From: Dactylellina haptotyla
Lineage: Eukaryota; Ascomycota; Orbiliomycetes; Orbiliales; Orbiliaceae
Length of the DNA: 64,000 bases
Assembly (NCBI GenBank): GCA_031310005.1
Contig: CM062384.1
Span: 3,410,001 to 3,474,000, forward strand
Reading direction: 5' to 3'
The notes under the pieces are model-generated. The model saw only the letters and a program-made list of their open reading frames with translations, did not search any database and had not been told where the DNA came from. Shown in pieces: positions 1 to 11,795 of this stretch; the stretch's first letter is position 1, and every line of letters begins with the position of its first letter. Made by a program: the position numbers and the translations under genes.

Positions 1-1
1 T

Positions 2-1265
2 GGAGCGCGCCTGAACGACTTGACGTATCTTGAAAATTTCGTCGGCGGCCCTGAAAATGTTAGAGATAGCATTTACTGGGTTGCCCAGATTTCCCCATAT
101 CTCCCGCGAACTCCAGGAACCGGCCATATTTTAATACCAATTTTCTGGGTTTTCACAATTTTAACCACTTTCGTCTTGGGTCTCCGACTTTGGTCTAGAC
201 AAACAATTGCTGGCGGCATTAGAGCTTACGACTGGATAATGGTTGTTGGATATGTAAGTTCTAGTTTTCTCTGATATGTCTAAATGCATAATTGCTGACG
301 CTAAGAGGGGTTTAGTTCATGACACTTGGATACGGTTCGGTTGCCTTGTATCACGCTATAAATATCAACAGGACATCTCAATTCTGGGATTACAGTTGGA
401 ACGAAGTTGCCTTGCAGCAAGCTGTAAGATATATCTTCCCCTCAGTTACAGAGATATCCGCAAGCTGACTGTAAATGCGATAGTTCTACATGACGCTCGA
501 TGTGCTTTACCCGTGTACCTCATTAGTGATAAAATCATCGCTGCTATTGTTCTACTACAACCTGTCGCCTGCTCGCTATCTTAAGTGGTGCGTGTGGGCA
601 ACCTTCGCATTCTCAGTCGCGACAGTCATAGCAGCGGTCAGTTACAGTTTGTTCAAATGCGCACCGGTAGCGTATTGGACGGAATGGTACACTAGCGTTT
701 GTGACACCCACCAGACCATCCCATATCTTGTCACCGGAGCAGCCATGATTCTGTCCGATATCATTATCTGGGTTATGCCTCTCCCTATGGTCATGAGACT
801 CCAACTATATCGACGTGAGAGAATTGCCGCGATCTTCACCTTTAGCTTGGGAATCTTGTAAGTTTCACCTATAAGCCGGTAGATGACATATTTTGCTAAC
901 ATCTTATAAGTGCCTGTATTGCATCCGGTTTCCGCCTTTCGGCTCTCCACAGATACTTTCTTACATCAGGTGGTACTGGCAAGACGCCCATCATCAACGC
1001 CTGGACAATTGTGGAACTGAACCTTGCCATAATTTGCGCTTCCGCTCCTGCGCTGAGAGCCCTATGCATCAAGCACGTGCCGAAGCTTCTCAGCTATGGA
1101 CCGAGTAACTCTAGTGTCAACGAGCGACAGTATAATAACAGCAGTCCCAGTAACCAAAAGGTTCACGGAAGGGTCATCATTCACCACGATCAGATCGCGA
1201 GATCAAATAGTTCTTTAAGCGAGAAAGCCTCGACTTCTAGTCCGAGGATTGGATCACCTGTATAG
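2..1265 (+). CDS. PTH11-like integral membrane protein (fungal rhodopsin-type domain), 5' partial
   Basis: Predicted exons are <2-253, 316-423, 484-857 and 911-1265 (stop TAG). The reading frame is open to the left edge with no ATG, so the N-terminus lies outside the window; about 362 residues are visible. Introns have GTAAGT/GTAAGA donors, CTGAC or GCTAAC branch sites and phases that join cleanly. The protein has several hydrophobic segments with a conserved WxxVE-type segment near the last helix (IVELNLAIICASAP) and a DYSWNE loop, the layout of the fungal rhodopsin-like domain found in PTH11-related seven-helix proteins of the plasma membrane. The C-terminal tail of about 60 residues is Ser-rich and hydrophilic, presumably cytosolic. 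Family members are usually described as orphan receptors; no ligand can be inferred. The family call is confident, the function is not. Confidence 0.85.
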
Positions 1266-2842
1266 TTTCGGTTAAAGCGGATCCAAAGCCTTTTCCTTTT
1301 CGCGTTTAATATCCTATGTTCCTTTATAAGGTTACATGCTCGGCTTTTAATTTTTGGCATTTATTCCGTTCCAGACTTTTGTTCATCATTTCCTGTTTAT
1401 AATCGTTTAATAGGGTGGAGCTGGACAATATCAATTACGAACCATGTATTCCGTTGAGCTTTCTTCTTCTTAATGGGCAACATTATAGTATATGTACTGT
1501 TTCTTAATGGATATTTCAATATCGAGTTAATATAAACCAATACTACAATTCAATTTTATCTAAATATACTACCATGGGTCGAAGGCAAATGACACACGGC
1601 AAGGGAGGAATGTAAGAAGTTAATTACCAGTATTTACTTATCTCCCTGTCAAATAATTATTATTACGATCGACATCGAGGGTTAACGAAACACACGATAT
1701 CACTACCGAAGTTCGAACATATTGCTGTAATTGAAAGGTATGAAATGCGAGTCTAATTGATTGATCATGCGAGATTTGAGAGGGTTGGTATGTGCGATAT
1801 TGCATGTGCGCCTGGGGGTCACATAGCTAGGTTAGGTCGGAAGGCGCGACCGGGTCAGGCACCAGCTCGTCTCCAATTGAGCTCTCGAGCAAAGGAACTT
1901 GCCGCCAGATAATTATCGATAAAGGAGGAAGGTCTACATATCCAATGTGTCAAGCCATCAAAAAGTCGCAATTTTCTCCATTGCTGCGCATGATGTAATT
2001 TAATCGTGCAGTTATATCTCGGGATGGTGCTAGGTAGCCCACCTCAGGGCCTTGTGCGACCGCCAACACGCGAATAAAGTTTTGTTTAGGTGTTTTGGCC
2101 GGGGTTGTCGATCCACCAGCGATCCCGTTCCATCGATTGCCGCGTTTGGAATCCCAGTGGAGATTTGTTGTCGCCACTCGACGGTTCCTCCACCTCGGAT
2201 CAATCGCAACCAACCTGGATGTTTCAGATGTAACGGATTCTGCAAGGCCCTTTTGTCCACGGGATAAGGTGAACCGCCTGCGATTGCATCGATTGTGCAA
2301 CCTTGCAGCAAACTGGTTGAACAGAGTAGCCGGCCCCTCCTCGCTAGGATGCATATGCATACGTGATGGGGCATGGAGGCAACGCCGAACTATCAAGAAG
2401 GGATCCAGCGGTGGGTATCAGGTATTAGGGATTAACCACGGCGTCCAAGAATTATGCATCGGATATTGATAACATTCTTGTTTCAATCCCTGTGAGAGAA
2501 AAGTGGAGTTCGGGGATCTACAAAGATTTCGCATTAGACTTCCCAATCCTATCTACAATTGATAAGATAGTTGCTTCTGTCCAGCGCTATTCATTTCTGG
2601 ATAAATATTCGAAGCTACCATGGATTTCTACCAGGCGGACCGCTCAAGGAAAGGTGTCTCTGTCATAACAGGCTGACCTATGGGTATCGCTTCTGCCTTT
2701 CTTCCCGAATATTTCTGCATACCTTTGCTCGTTCCCTTTTACAATCCCGTATGATAAATACCTCTACGCCGAAAAGATATATTTGTGGGCGATTTACTCT
2801 CGGCATCTTTCGCCCTCTACAGCAATTTTGCAGTTGTCCAGT
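1266..2842. other. Intergenic, no supported gene
   Basis: About 1.6 kb. Open frames on both strands at 1950-2469 overlap each other, lack homology I recognise and sit in a locally GC-richer patch (about 2050-2400) inside AT-rich DNA. Nothing here is strong enough to call a gene. Confidence 0.5.
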
Positions 2843-3601
2843 ATGCAAATTTTCGTACTGTTCTATCTTGTACTCGGTTTCTCGGCTTTTGCCGATGCCT
2901 TCCCCGTCTTTCACTCAAAGATTTCGAAGACAGCACCGAAAGTCAGAAAGAGAGATGATATATCCGACTTGCTAGCGCGGCTGTTCGGAATCCCAGTCGA
3001 GCCACCTTCACAGAATGACGGGCCACATATAATGAGAATGAGTTCTGGGGCCCTTGCGGTGCCAGAAGGTTCGGCAACTATCACAAAGCGCGCGCCTCTC
3101 GATTTGAACAACATTCCACCAGTTGAGGCGCCAGTTGATATAAACCTTCCAACTCACTGGAGGTTACTGCCGTTATCAAAGGCAGATTTGACTCTCAGTG
3201 TCGATATCGGAAAGCGAGCCATCCCACCTGCTCTCCTACAACTTCCTCCAGTATCACCACCCAAGTTACCTGGTGGTGACGGATCCACTGAACTCATAAG
3301 ATTGACTCCTGGCGATGAAAACATCTTTAAAAGGGTGTTTAGAAGGTTCTTAGATCTGAACGATAATGAGGTCCTTGTTCCACGTGGAGATAAATTAAGC
3401 CGCCACGTCCCTGGTGTCAGTGGATTTTCTGGGCCATCTGTGCCAGTTCGATTGCTCCGCAAAAATCTAGTTCTGCCTCGGTCATCTATCGAGAAAAGGC
3501 TTCTAGATATCGACTGGAGTTTTCTCTGGAATTGGTGGCCAGGAGCCGGAGGAACAAGCTACAAGTTGCGTAAAGAGGGAGAAAAAAAAGAAACCAGTTG
3601 A
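2843..3601 (+). CDS. Small secreted protein with repeated Kex2 (KR) cleavage sites
   Basis: Intronless, 252 aa from the ATG at 2843; the longer open frame upstream has no ATG. Residues 1-19 form a signal peptide. Lys-Arg dibasic sites occur at residues 36-37, 82-83, 124-125, 163-164 and 218-219, roughly every 40-55 residues, with a further RR at 167-168. This is the arrangement of fungal precursors cut by the Golgi kexin protease into several peptides. The segments between sites are not copies of one another; two of them are Pro-rich (residues 84-101 and 126-145). The last segment carries an aromatic patch, LWNWWPGAGG, near residues 228-237. No Cys residues are apparent in the mature chain, so it is not a disulfide-rich effector. 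I recognise no family. Secretion is well supported; processing into bioactive peptides is inference. Confidence 0.8.
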   Translation: MQIFVLFYLVLGFSAFADAFPVFHSKISKTAPKVRKRDDISDLLARLFGIPVEPPSQNDGPHIMRMSSGALAVPEGSATITKRAPLDLNNIPPVEAPVDINLPTHWRLLPLSKADLTLSVDIGKRAIPPALLQLPPVSPPKLPGGDGSTELIRLTPGDENIFKRVFRRFLDLNDNEVLVPRGDKLSRHVPGVSGFSGPSVPVRLLRKNLVLPRSSIEKRLLDIDWSFLWNWWPGAGGTSYKLRKEGEKKETS

Positions 3602-4648
3602 GGGGCATGTATTTTTGGGTCATGTTTGTGAGTTCTAGCTGTTCATGATAGAGTCTCGAACTTCCAGACAATGCTAATTCTAGATGTAGAAATTTCTGCC
3701 TGCTTGCTTTTTATTTGCTGATAGAGAATCAGTTGACATTATTATTTCAGCAGCGATGTATCTTCGCCATAATTTGGTTCGTTTCAATCAGATAAACGTC
3801 ACCAGTTGTACATAGGCAAATTAATATTTAATTTATGCACACGATGCAGATTCTTGTGTAGAACGAGATGTGAATCAATCGTTGGTATAAAGGTATAGGC
3901 CTGGCTTTAATCTACGAAGTCCGCACCTAGGTTTGTGTTACATATTCTCAGCAAACTCATTCTAACCTGGTCTCGTTGTTCTAACCTGACTTCACCGCCC
4001 TCCGCTTGAGACCCTGTGTTGTGGATACTGATTCTGCAGGTTCAAATGCTGACAAAGCAAACAATTGTCGTGTTAGCCAAAACACAATGCAAAGATTTTG
4101 TTCTTCCATCCGTTCGCATCCAGTAATATAGCTGAAATAGCACACGTCTGTGGGACTGACCAGAAAGAATTCGCAATTATCGTGAAGGTTCGTATGTATG
4201 TAGTTTACATGCTGGTGCTCTGCATCGGCGCACCTTCCTGACTGGACGTAATCCAGCGGTGAGGTCGCCACCAGGCAGCCAGCCAAGCCCCGCGCCGCAG
4301 AAGCGAGGAAACAAGCATGCTCAGCACGTGGCGGGTGTCATTGGCGCAGAACCCATCGCCAGCCATCTAAATACTCGCGAAAGCACAATACGGACCTGGT
4401 TGCACCGCTGTCTGACGTCGGCCAAATCTCCGGCACGCAAGGTCTCGCGAAAAAGCTTATCAACCCTCCCGGCAGGAGATGCTGCGATTATGATGGAGGT
4501 CGCGCAGTTGTGTATACGTATAAAGGAGGCGCTGACCGCACAGGGCGTGCTTGGTTTCGCTGCCTCCAATTACTCGGATCCCATCTTCTCAACTTCCGAC
4601 TGGGGTGAATCACTGGATTGGTATTCGTCACTCACAAGCCCCCTGAAG
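3602..4648. other. Intergenic; probable 5' flank of the phosphatase gene
   Basis: No convincing gene. The phosphatase reading frame stays open upstream of its ATG (from about 4259), but that extension starts without an ATG and is followed by a good signal peptide at 4649, so it is treated as 5' untranslated or non-coding sequence. Confidence 0.5.
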
Positions 4649-5874
4649 ATGGCTACTCGAATTTACATCTGGTCCGTTGCGTTCCTTTCGGTATTTGTTC
4701 CGAGCAACGGACAAGTAACCGGGACCTACTCTGAACCCACCGCGACTGGCGCATCTCCAACAGCGACTGGCGTTAGCGTTAATAACGGAAAGGCCTATCT
4801 CACCTTCGAGACTATTCCGGGATTCTTTTTGCAGGATGACCCTAGTACCAATCCCTCAACCTTTGATTATGTAAGTTTCAGCAAATTCGTTTCAATTTTT
4901 AATGTCCAAACTTGGATTTCTAATATCTAATTCGCCAGACTGCAACCAATTTTGGACTTATAAATAGGTCTTATCCGACCGATGACGAGGATTCCGCTAA
5001 AAAGACCCAATGGCAAAGATTCAATCACTATGTTGACCAACTGAACCATGGTAGCGGCCGAAATATCGAATACAGGCTTCTTTTCATCGGGCGTCACTCT
5101 GAAGGTTATCACAACGCTGAAGAAAGCTTCGTTGGAACCCCTGCCTGGAATTGCTACTGGGCGGAAATCTATGGAAATGGCACCGCAGTTTGGGAAGACC
5201 CTTCTCTGACGCCATTTGGCATATCCCAAGCGGTCAAAGCCCATGACTTCTGGAAAGCGCAAATTGAGGTTCAGAAAATAACACCTCCAGATGCCTATTA
5301 CGTTAGCCCCTTGGCTCGTTGTCTAGAAACCGCAAATATCACTTATTCTGGGTTACCGCTGAAGAGCCGACACCCATTTATCCCAACTGTCAAGGAATGG
5401 CTTCGTGAAGGAATTTCCATCCATACCTGTGACAGAAGGTCGTCAAGAAGCTGGATCGCTGCCAATTATCCGGATTATCTTATCGAACCTACCTTCAGTG
5501 AGACTGATGGTCAATGGAACGGAATAACTTCCGAGACATCTTCTGCACAAGCCTACAGGATGAAAGTGGTTCTCAGTGACATCTTCGATAACGACCACTC
5601 AACTATCATCAGTATCACAACCCACTCAGGGGCTGCTCGAAGTCTCCTGAGTGTTCTCGGGCATATCCCTTTTAGTCTGGTAACCGGCGCCATCATCCCG
5701 ACTCTCATCAAGATTACAACTGTGAGAGAGCCTCCTTCTCCTACGACTACACAACCTTGGACAACAGAGGCTTGGTGTACCAATGGTCCTCCTGTGGCTA
5801 GCGTCAGCGGGATATGCACCTGCAGCGGGGGCGTCCTTCCAGTTACAGCGAGCCCTATCATTAGCCCTAGGTAG
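4649..5874 (+). CDS. Secreted histidine phosphatase superfamily protein
   Basis: Exons 4649-4870 and 4939-5874 (intron GTAAGT to CGCCAG, phase 0) give 385 aa. Residues 1-22 are a signal peptide. The catalytic RH pair is R126-H127 (FIGRHSEGYHN), the conserved SPLARCLET segment follows near residue 197, and the second catalytic His is H303 (TTHSG), the pattern of branch-1 (phosphoglycerate-mutase-like) histidine phosphatases. These enzymes form a phospho-histidine intermediate and hydrolyse phosphomonoesters. The usual RHG is RHS here, which is seen in part of the fungal group. A Thr/Pro-rich segment and a CTCSGG motif close the C-terminus. The substrate is unknown; extracellular or cell-wall location is inferred from the signal peptide. 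Confidence 0.88.
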
Positions 5875-6261
5875 ACTTAATAATGTATTATAAAGTGATC
5901 GGATTGGGCTTAAATTGGCCAAAAGTTATAATTAATTGTCGTTGTCGCAATTTTAATCAATAAATACAAAATCGTCGTTTCATACAAGCGGTAGTTCGGA
6001 AACTGCGCGCTCTCTGAAGAGGACTAAGCAACGGAATAATTGCATAATAGATGGGAATTTTATAATTGTTGTTCCCTAATACAAAACCACATTAACTTGA
6101 CAACAAGGACGTAAACCTTTTATAGGAGCTTCAAGATGATGGCTATGTTACTTGATTGTCATTTATCTCTGCAAACCAGAGCAAAGGAGAACCTTCTGTG
6201 TCGGAGAAAGGTCCGAAAGCCTATGTAAAAGTGATTTTGGTTAATAATGTATGCACATGTG
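5875..6261. other. Convergent intergenic region
   Basis: 3' flanks of the phosphatase and of the minus-strand regulator. It may hold an alternative last exon of the regulator (about 6164-6222, see that entry). Nothing else seen. Confidence 0.45.
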
Positions 6262-8590
6262 CTAAGTCCAAAGCTTGCAAACAGCTCTACTTACGGATCC
6301 GTCCAAGTCAAGCCAATCTCCGGTTTGCCATTCGTTCCAGACAGAGTTCGTGTCATAGGCCATATTTCCTCCCTGATTAACATAGAATTGGGTTTGGGGT
6401 GGGGCCATTTCTTCGTTATTCGATAGCTCGCGATGTAACGAAGGCTCCAAGTCGATGGCGAGTGGTGTATTTTTGGCGGAGCGATGTTTTGCTTCGAGTC
6501 TTAACTCCTCGAGAATAACGCTATATCTACGACTAGGCGAACAAGCTGTGATTTCTCTAGTGAGATGTTCATGGCACTTTTCAGCCAGGGCGAACAGCTC
6601 AGAGGAATCGCTTGAGCTATAGATACTGTCGGATGTGCTTTGTTGGATCTCCCATACATAAACTACGGCGAGGGAACAGAAGGTGACGTAGTGAGTCCAC
6701 CAAAATGCATGGAAGAGACTGCCATCAACAGCCATCCCATCTACTGTTTGAAGAGCAACCTTCGCAGCTGACAAGCACTGCGATATTCCATCCGATAACA
6801 TCGGGCTGTCTGTCTGCTGGTTAGCACGCCGCATTAAAAACGGGCGATATGTGTGTAACACAGCGTGAGAATGTGCGAGCTTCATAGCGATAGCCTGACG
6901 CCTAAAACTCGGGATTAGGCTGGATGGGCGAATTCGTCCAAGGTGTGGCGGCAAAGCTGCTTTCCAAGCCCGAAGCTTCCCACCAAGTCTATCGGCTGCT
7001 GCTAATCTATCGCCTTTCGGCATCTGCTTCGTCGAATATACTTCTTTAGAGATCGCACCAATAATCTGTGCTAGTCTATGATACGTTAGCGAGATACAAA
7101 CTTCGGAAAGCAAAGAGATAGCTTACTTGGCATGAAAAATCAATGATTCTACATGACAATCTTGCTCTGCATCAAAAGCAGATGGCCCCTGATGCGTCAT
7201 ATCATCGTCGTTGACACAGTCAGGGAAATCCTGATCGATATCATCGTCATGGTAATGGCGAGGACGTCCAAAAACAACACCTAAATAAGCGTCTATTGTA
7301 TAAGCGACCCAGAAGGTTCTCTTCCGGTATTGAGAATTAATGTAATCCACAGTCATTGATCTGCCGCTCACGTTCCTTTTTCTGCCGGATCTTCTGTGAA
7401 GAGCTAAAGCAGAGATGATTTGGAAAGCACTTCCAAATACATACCAGCCTTGATTCATCCGAGAAGTTTGGAGAAGATACAATACTTGTATTATCCTGGC
7501 TTGCGCAGATTCTAGTCTGGGAAGCCCTGTCTCCGATTCAGCGAGCATCTTCAAGCCCGCACAAAAGTAGTGATCACTCGTTTGAAGTGATGATGTCTCT
7601 TCATCAGGAGAGCCAATGCCTCGGATCTTCTCTTGACGAATTGACGCAATAGCAAAGATGGTTAGGACGATAGCAGCTCGGGCGTGCCCCACACCGTGCC
7701 AAACCGGAAGGTTTTGGTTTATATTATGATATATAGCCTCTAGCCATGTTGAAACGCTGGCTTTGTGAAGAAACCGGTATGTGACAACACAGATATCAAA
7801 GTAGAATGCTATCAATTCTTTCGACACTGTCTTTTCAGGCAACTGTAGCGAGACATCCCTGTTGACCGTGATAGGCTCGTCGCCTGCAGCCATCCACATC
7901 TGTCGCTTCTCATTACCCTCGTTATCCGCCGAGCTTTTCTGTGTCGCAAGGCGCTTCCAAGCGCGATGTAGGAAGGTAAGACCCGATGTTGGATCAAAGT
8001 ACTGGCCTTCGATTTCTGCCACGTCAAGATCTGGAGAGGCTCTTGACACATTATTACCTTCGACTGGGGAATTCATTGACAAGGTTGGCACATCCCCAGT
8101 TTCCTTCATAGTTGAGGGAGCGGGCGGCCCATTGCTGCGAATCATTTAGAATAAGGAGGAGATTAGATGTTTAATTTAACAGCGAATCAGTTCTCATTTT
8201 GAGAGAGCTCTAGATTAGAGAGGTTCTTTTTGCTTACCCAGAGCTTTTGTTCGAAATCAGAGATATCGAACTGATTCCTTTGTCCGCGAGTGCTTGCGCC
8301 GCTGGTGGTGGAGTTGGCGGTCGTCCCCGAGAATATTTTGATTCATAAGAGCACCCGATTCCTTTCTTGGTGCAATATTCGCATGGTTTCGTCCCACTGC
8401 ATCTGGCTTTTTTCGATTTACATTGATCGCAAGCCCTGCTAACTTTGTGTAGCTTAACCCGGGCTTCCTCAACCGATGAATTTGTGTTGTTCAATAAAGA
8501 TGCAACACTGCGTTTCCGGGCAACCCGGTGAGCGTTGGGAGATTCGAGCTCCATAATTTCTGTTGCTTGTGCGGGTCCTCGGGCCTGCAT
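6262..8590 (-). CDS. Zn(II)2Cys6 transcription factor with fungal_trans domain
   Basis: Exons 8590-8238, 8134-7127 and 7075-6262 (minus strand) give about 724 aa. An in-frame ATG at 8554 is an alternative start; the open frame further upstream begins without ATG. The binuclear zinc cluster is C54-x2-C57-x6-C64-x5-C70-x2-C73-x6-C80, preceded by a basic stretch (VARKRS) that could serve as nuclear localisation signal. The middle region (about 190-480) has the features of the fungal-specific TF domain, including a FWVAYTIDAYLGVVFGRPRH segment. Introns have GTAAGC donors and a GCTAAC branch site. A good GTAAGT donor lies just before the annotated stop; splicing to an acceptor 78 nt on would replace the last residues with about 20 others. 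It lies next to a transporter and a lyase on the same side, suggesting a pathway-specific regulator, but that is inference. Confidence 0.88.
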
Positions 8591-9185
8591 TCTTTTCCGG
8601 TACAATGATAAGTTTTCGTCTTGGTGGAGATGGGCGGTTTTCCGGTTTATATGCCGGATTTCTACTCCGCATCTAACTTTTGGCGTCTGCGCTCAGACCA
8701 CCATTTCTGCCACCAAGCCAAACCTTGTCTCGCAAGCCAGATGCCGTCCTGGTCCCGTAAAAGGCCAAACCCAAAGAGACGGAAAATTCCAGGTAGGGGA
8801 TCTCTGGTCTATGGGGCTGAGGATACATATGTGACTTCGGATACAACGGCTTCGCAGCTTCGAAGCAGGATTTCCCATCAACGCTTTTTTCAGCTGTAAC
8901 GAGTACCGCAAATATTTGCGTAGGCTTAAAGTTTGCGGATCTCAGATGTAGTATTACTAGCTGGCGCGCTAACGGATTGTGAATGTAATAGTTTGACACA
9001 GAATGACGAATGAATCAGCATTTTCATAACTGAACAGCCGATGTACTCGCCGCCTATCGCAGCCCAGATCTAGAAATACATAATGCTGAACATACTGCTG
9101 CATACAATTCCGAGACTCCGCCCTAATAAGAGCGTAGAAAACATGTTTCTTCTGCCTTGTTTTCCTTTATCCTTATTAACAGAGA
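8591..9185. other. Regulator 5' flank / transporter 3' flank
   Basis: Promoter side of the minus-strand regulator and 3' side of the minus-strand transporter. Short frames on both strands are mutually overlapping and look like chance. Confidence 0.5.
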
Positions 9186-11037
9186 TTATAAATTATATTT
9201 GAAGAGTGGACTCTTCTCCCCCATTCTATCTAGTTCTTCTTCAGAATATTTCTGTCGAATTTCATCATCCGTGTAACTAGCATTGCGCTTGTTAATGGAC
9301 CAAAGCGCGTATTCCAAAGCAAGACCGGCCACGATACCCGCAGCCGCAAACGCGAAGGATGCACCGAACCCTGTGGGATATTTCGGCTTTTCTTTTTCAA
9401 TATATATGTAGCTCCCGATGATTCCACCCGCGTTGCCCATGCAAATAAGATATCCAATGGAAATAGCTCTCTTCGCAGGGCTCACAATATTGGATACGTT
9501 CCAAGCATTCACACCAGGGAGAATCGGATACATTCTATCCAAGAAAGTGTTAATTGCTGTCACTAGTAGTTTGAAAAGGGATAACTTACCCGAAGCAAGA
9601 TAAACAAACTGCGAAGTAGCAGATTGCGATGTTATTTTTGATATCCGCAGCCTTTGCGAATAAAATAGCAAATGCGATGATGACGCAAATTTGGGGTACA
9701 AGTATGAATGGCATGCGCCAGGACTTGCGATCTGCGATAACCGAAAACCCATATGCGGAAATCGCCCCGCATGAGTATGGAGGTATCGTCAGGAGTTGAG
9801 CATTGGCAGAAGTAAACCCCATGTTTTTGATAATCTGGGGCATAGTGAACTTGAGTGCATAGTTTGGTACAGCTTGCGACCAGTTGACAAATATGAGCAA
9901 AACCATCTTCCAGTCGGTCAGGACTTCAAAGAGAAGTGTTTTCGTAGGGATAGAGTTTTGGCTATTGCTTGACATATGGATCCTCCTAGACAATTGACGT
10001 AGCTCTAAGTACCTGATTTCGTCGAAATCAAGCCATCCGGTAGAGAGAGCTGGGCTCTCAATCAGGCAGAGATAACAAACTATTCCTAATAAAACGGTGA
10101 CTATGCCTTCCATAATGAAAATCTAGGCGAATAGGTTAATAAAAAATTGAATTCAAAGATGCTAATAGTCTTCTGCTTACCCAACGCCATCCACCAAGGC
10201 CTGCGAGGCCGTCCATTTTGGCAATACCGAAAGCCAAGATTCCGGAGAATGCACCTCCTGATGCAGCAGAAGTGTAGAGAATTGCGATGCGGGTTTGAGT
10301 TTCATTTGGCATGTACCAATTGGAAACCAACAGGACCGCTCCAGGGAGGAAACCGGCTCTAAAGAAGGTAAGTATATGAAATAAAATCGCAGGATTTCTA
10401 AGAACCTACTCGAATAAACCGAGCCAGAACCGAACGACCGCTAAACCGGCAAAGTTTTGAACGATTCCGGTCAACGTCATAATGATACCCCACACAACGA
10501 TTAACGCGCCGAGATATCTTCCTGGGTATTTGAATCTGCTCATAATCATGTTGCTTGGCACCTCTATAGCGTAACAAGAACGCACGATTAGTCTCTATCT
10601 CATACAAGTCTCAACGCTTGCAAAGAGGGAGGCATATTTAAATTTCTTACCGGCAAGCACATAAGGAATGAAGAACACTGATAGCGCGATATTGTATTGA
10701 ATGCCGCTCATATGTAGGTCTTCTGTGAGACCTTCGATCTTCGCATTCCCAATGTTTGTCTTGTCAATGTAAGTGATCAGGTACAAGATGGTAAGAAATG
10801 GTATCATCCTCCACTAGGAAATTGGTAGTGTTAGCTTTAAAGAATACGTCTGATCAAAGATTTGATTTGGCAACCAACGTCCACTTTCCGGATCAGCTTT
10901 TTCCGTTTCTCAACAGGAAAATTGGCTAGAAAATCGGCATCATCGCTACTAAGACCACCTCGATGAGGCATACGCGAGGCGTTCTCTTCGTAGACAATGT
11001 CCTGTTTCTCAGGTAGACTCTCGGTATCTCCACCCAT
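9186..11037 (-). CDS. MFS anion:cation symporter (allantoate/nicotinate permease-like, Dal5/TNA1 group)
   Basis: Six exons on the minus strand: 11037-10879, 10813-10651, 10563-10410, 10358-10181, 10122-9590 and 9534-9186, all phases agreeing, giving 511 aa. The first donor is GTTGGT and the third GTAGGT; the others are GTAAGN. The start ATG at 11037 is followed by a hydrophilic N-terminus, then KVDWRMIPFL and YIDKTNIGNAKIEGL, the family's signature around the first helices, then the SNWYMPNETQTRIAI segment and GGWRWIFIMEG. Twelve membrane segments are expected. Family members import organic anions such as allantoate, nicotinate, pantothenate or sugar acids across the plasma membrane. The neighbouring divergent aldolase-like gene and Zn2Cys6 regulator suggest uptake of a sugar acid or related substrate, which is inference. 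Confidence 0.9.
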
Positions 11038-11795
11038 TGCTTTAGGTTAAATTAGAAGACCGAGATTTACTTAGAAGTTTTAAGACAGAGCATAGAAAAG
11101 CATCTAGGCTACTCGACTGGTTAGAATTGTGGTTGGATATTTTGGGTAGTACCGCCGCTCTGGTTACCGTTAGCGAGCCGAATCCCAGAGGAAGGTCAAT
11201 GCCCGGTTTTATAAAAGTTAGCTGCATACCATGGCTCAGGCATTCAAGACCTTGTGGGGCCATCTGTGGGGTTGTGGGGAAGCTTCAAAGTTTCGGGGAA
11301 GGCTCGAAGTTTGGGGTACCGGATATCAAAGAAAGATCTTGAGAGTTTTTCGAACGTCAGGAGGAAGGAATGTGCCCAATAGAGTTGGTGGATTTTCCGG
11401 GGAGGCTATCGAGGATGTCGAGGATGACCTAATAGGAGAAATCCGGATTCGTGTTGTGAGCAAAAGAAGGTTTCCGGCGCCGAAACTCATGATACGGAAA
11501 CTTATCCGCCCAACAATCCGGTGGTGCAGCACAACATGCCGCCAGGACACCGCAAAAAACGAAAACCGAGGAACGGAAAAGATATATATGTACGGTTCAC
11601 TTTAGGAAATCAGACATTGGAAATGTGGTTATAAAATCGTGCGATTCTCGAAGGCTTGGTAATTGTGAATAGGATTTCTATTACAGTCAACAGCAAATAC
11701 TCCTGCCATCAAAAACTATCGTCTTTGAATATTTCCCATTATACGTTTTCTAATATACATATCTTCTCCATTTTTCTTGGACATATACATATATA
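11038..11795. promoter_or_regulatory. Divergent promoter between symporter and DHDPS-like lyase
   Basis: 758 bp separate the two ATGs, which read away from each other. The region contains several CGG triplets, including an inverted pair CGGCGCCG at 11475-11482 inside TTTCCGGCGCCGAAA, and CCGG at about 11513, the kind of half-sites zinc-cluster regulators bind. A TTTATAAAA element near 11209 faces either gene. Sharing of control is inferred from layout only. Confidence 0.45.

Noticed and set aside
1950-2469. Overlapping 124-148 codon frames on both strands
   Set aside because: They occupy the same GC-richer patch in several frames, have no recognisable motif, signal peptide or consistent splice sites, and so look like shadows of composition.
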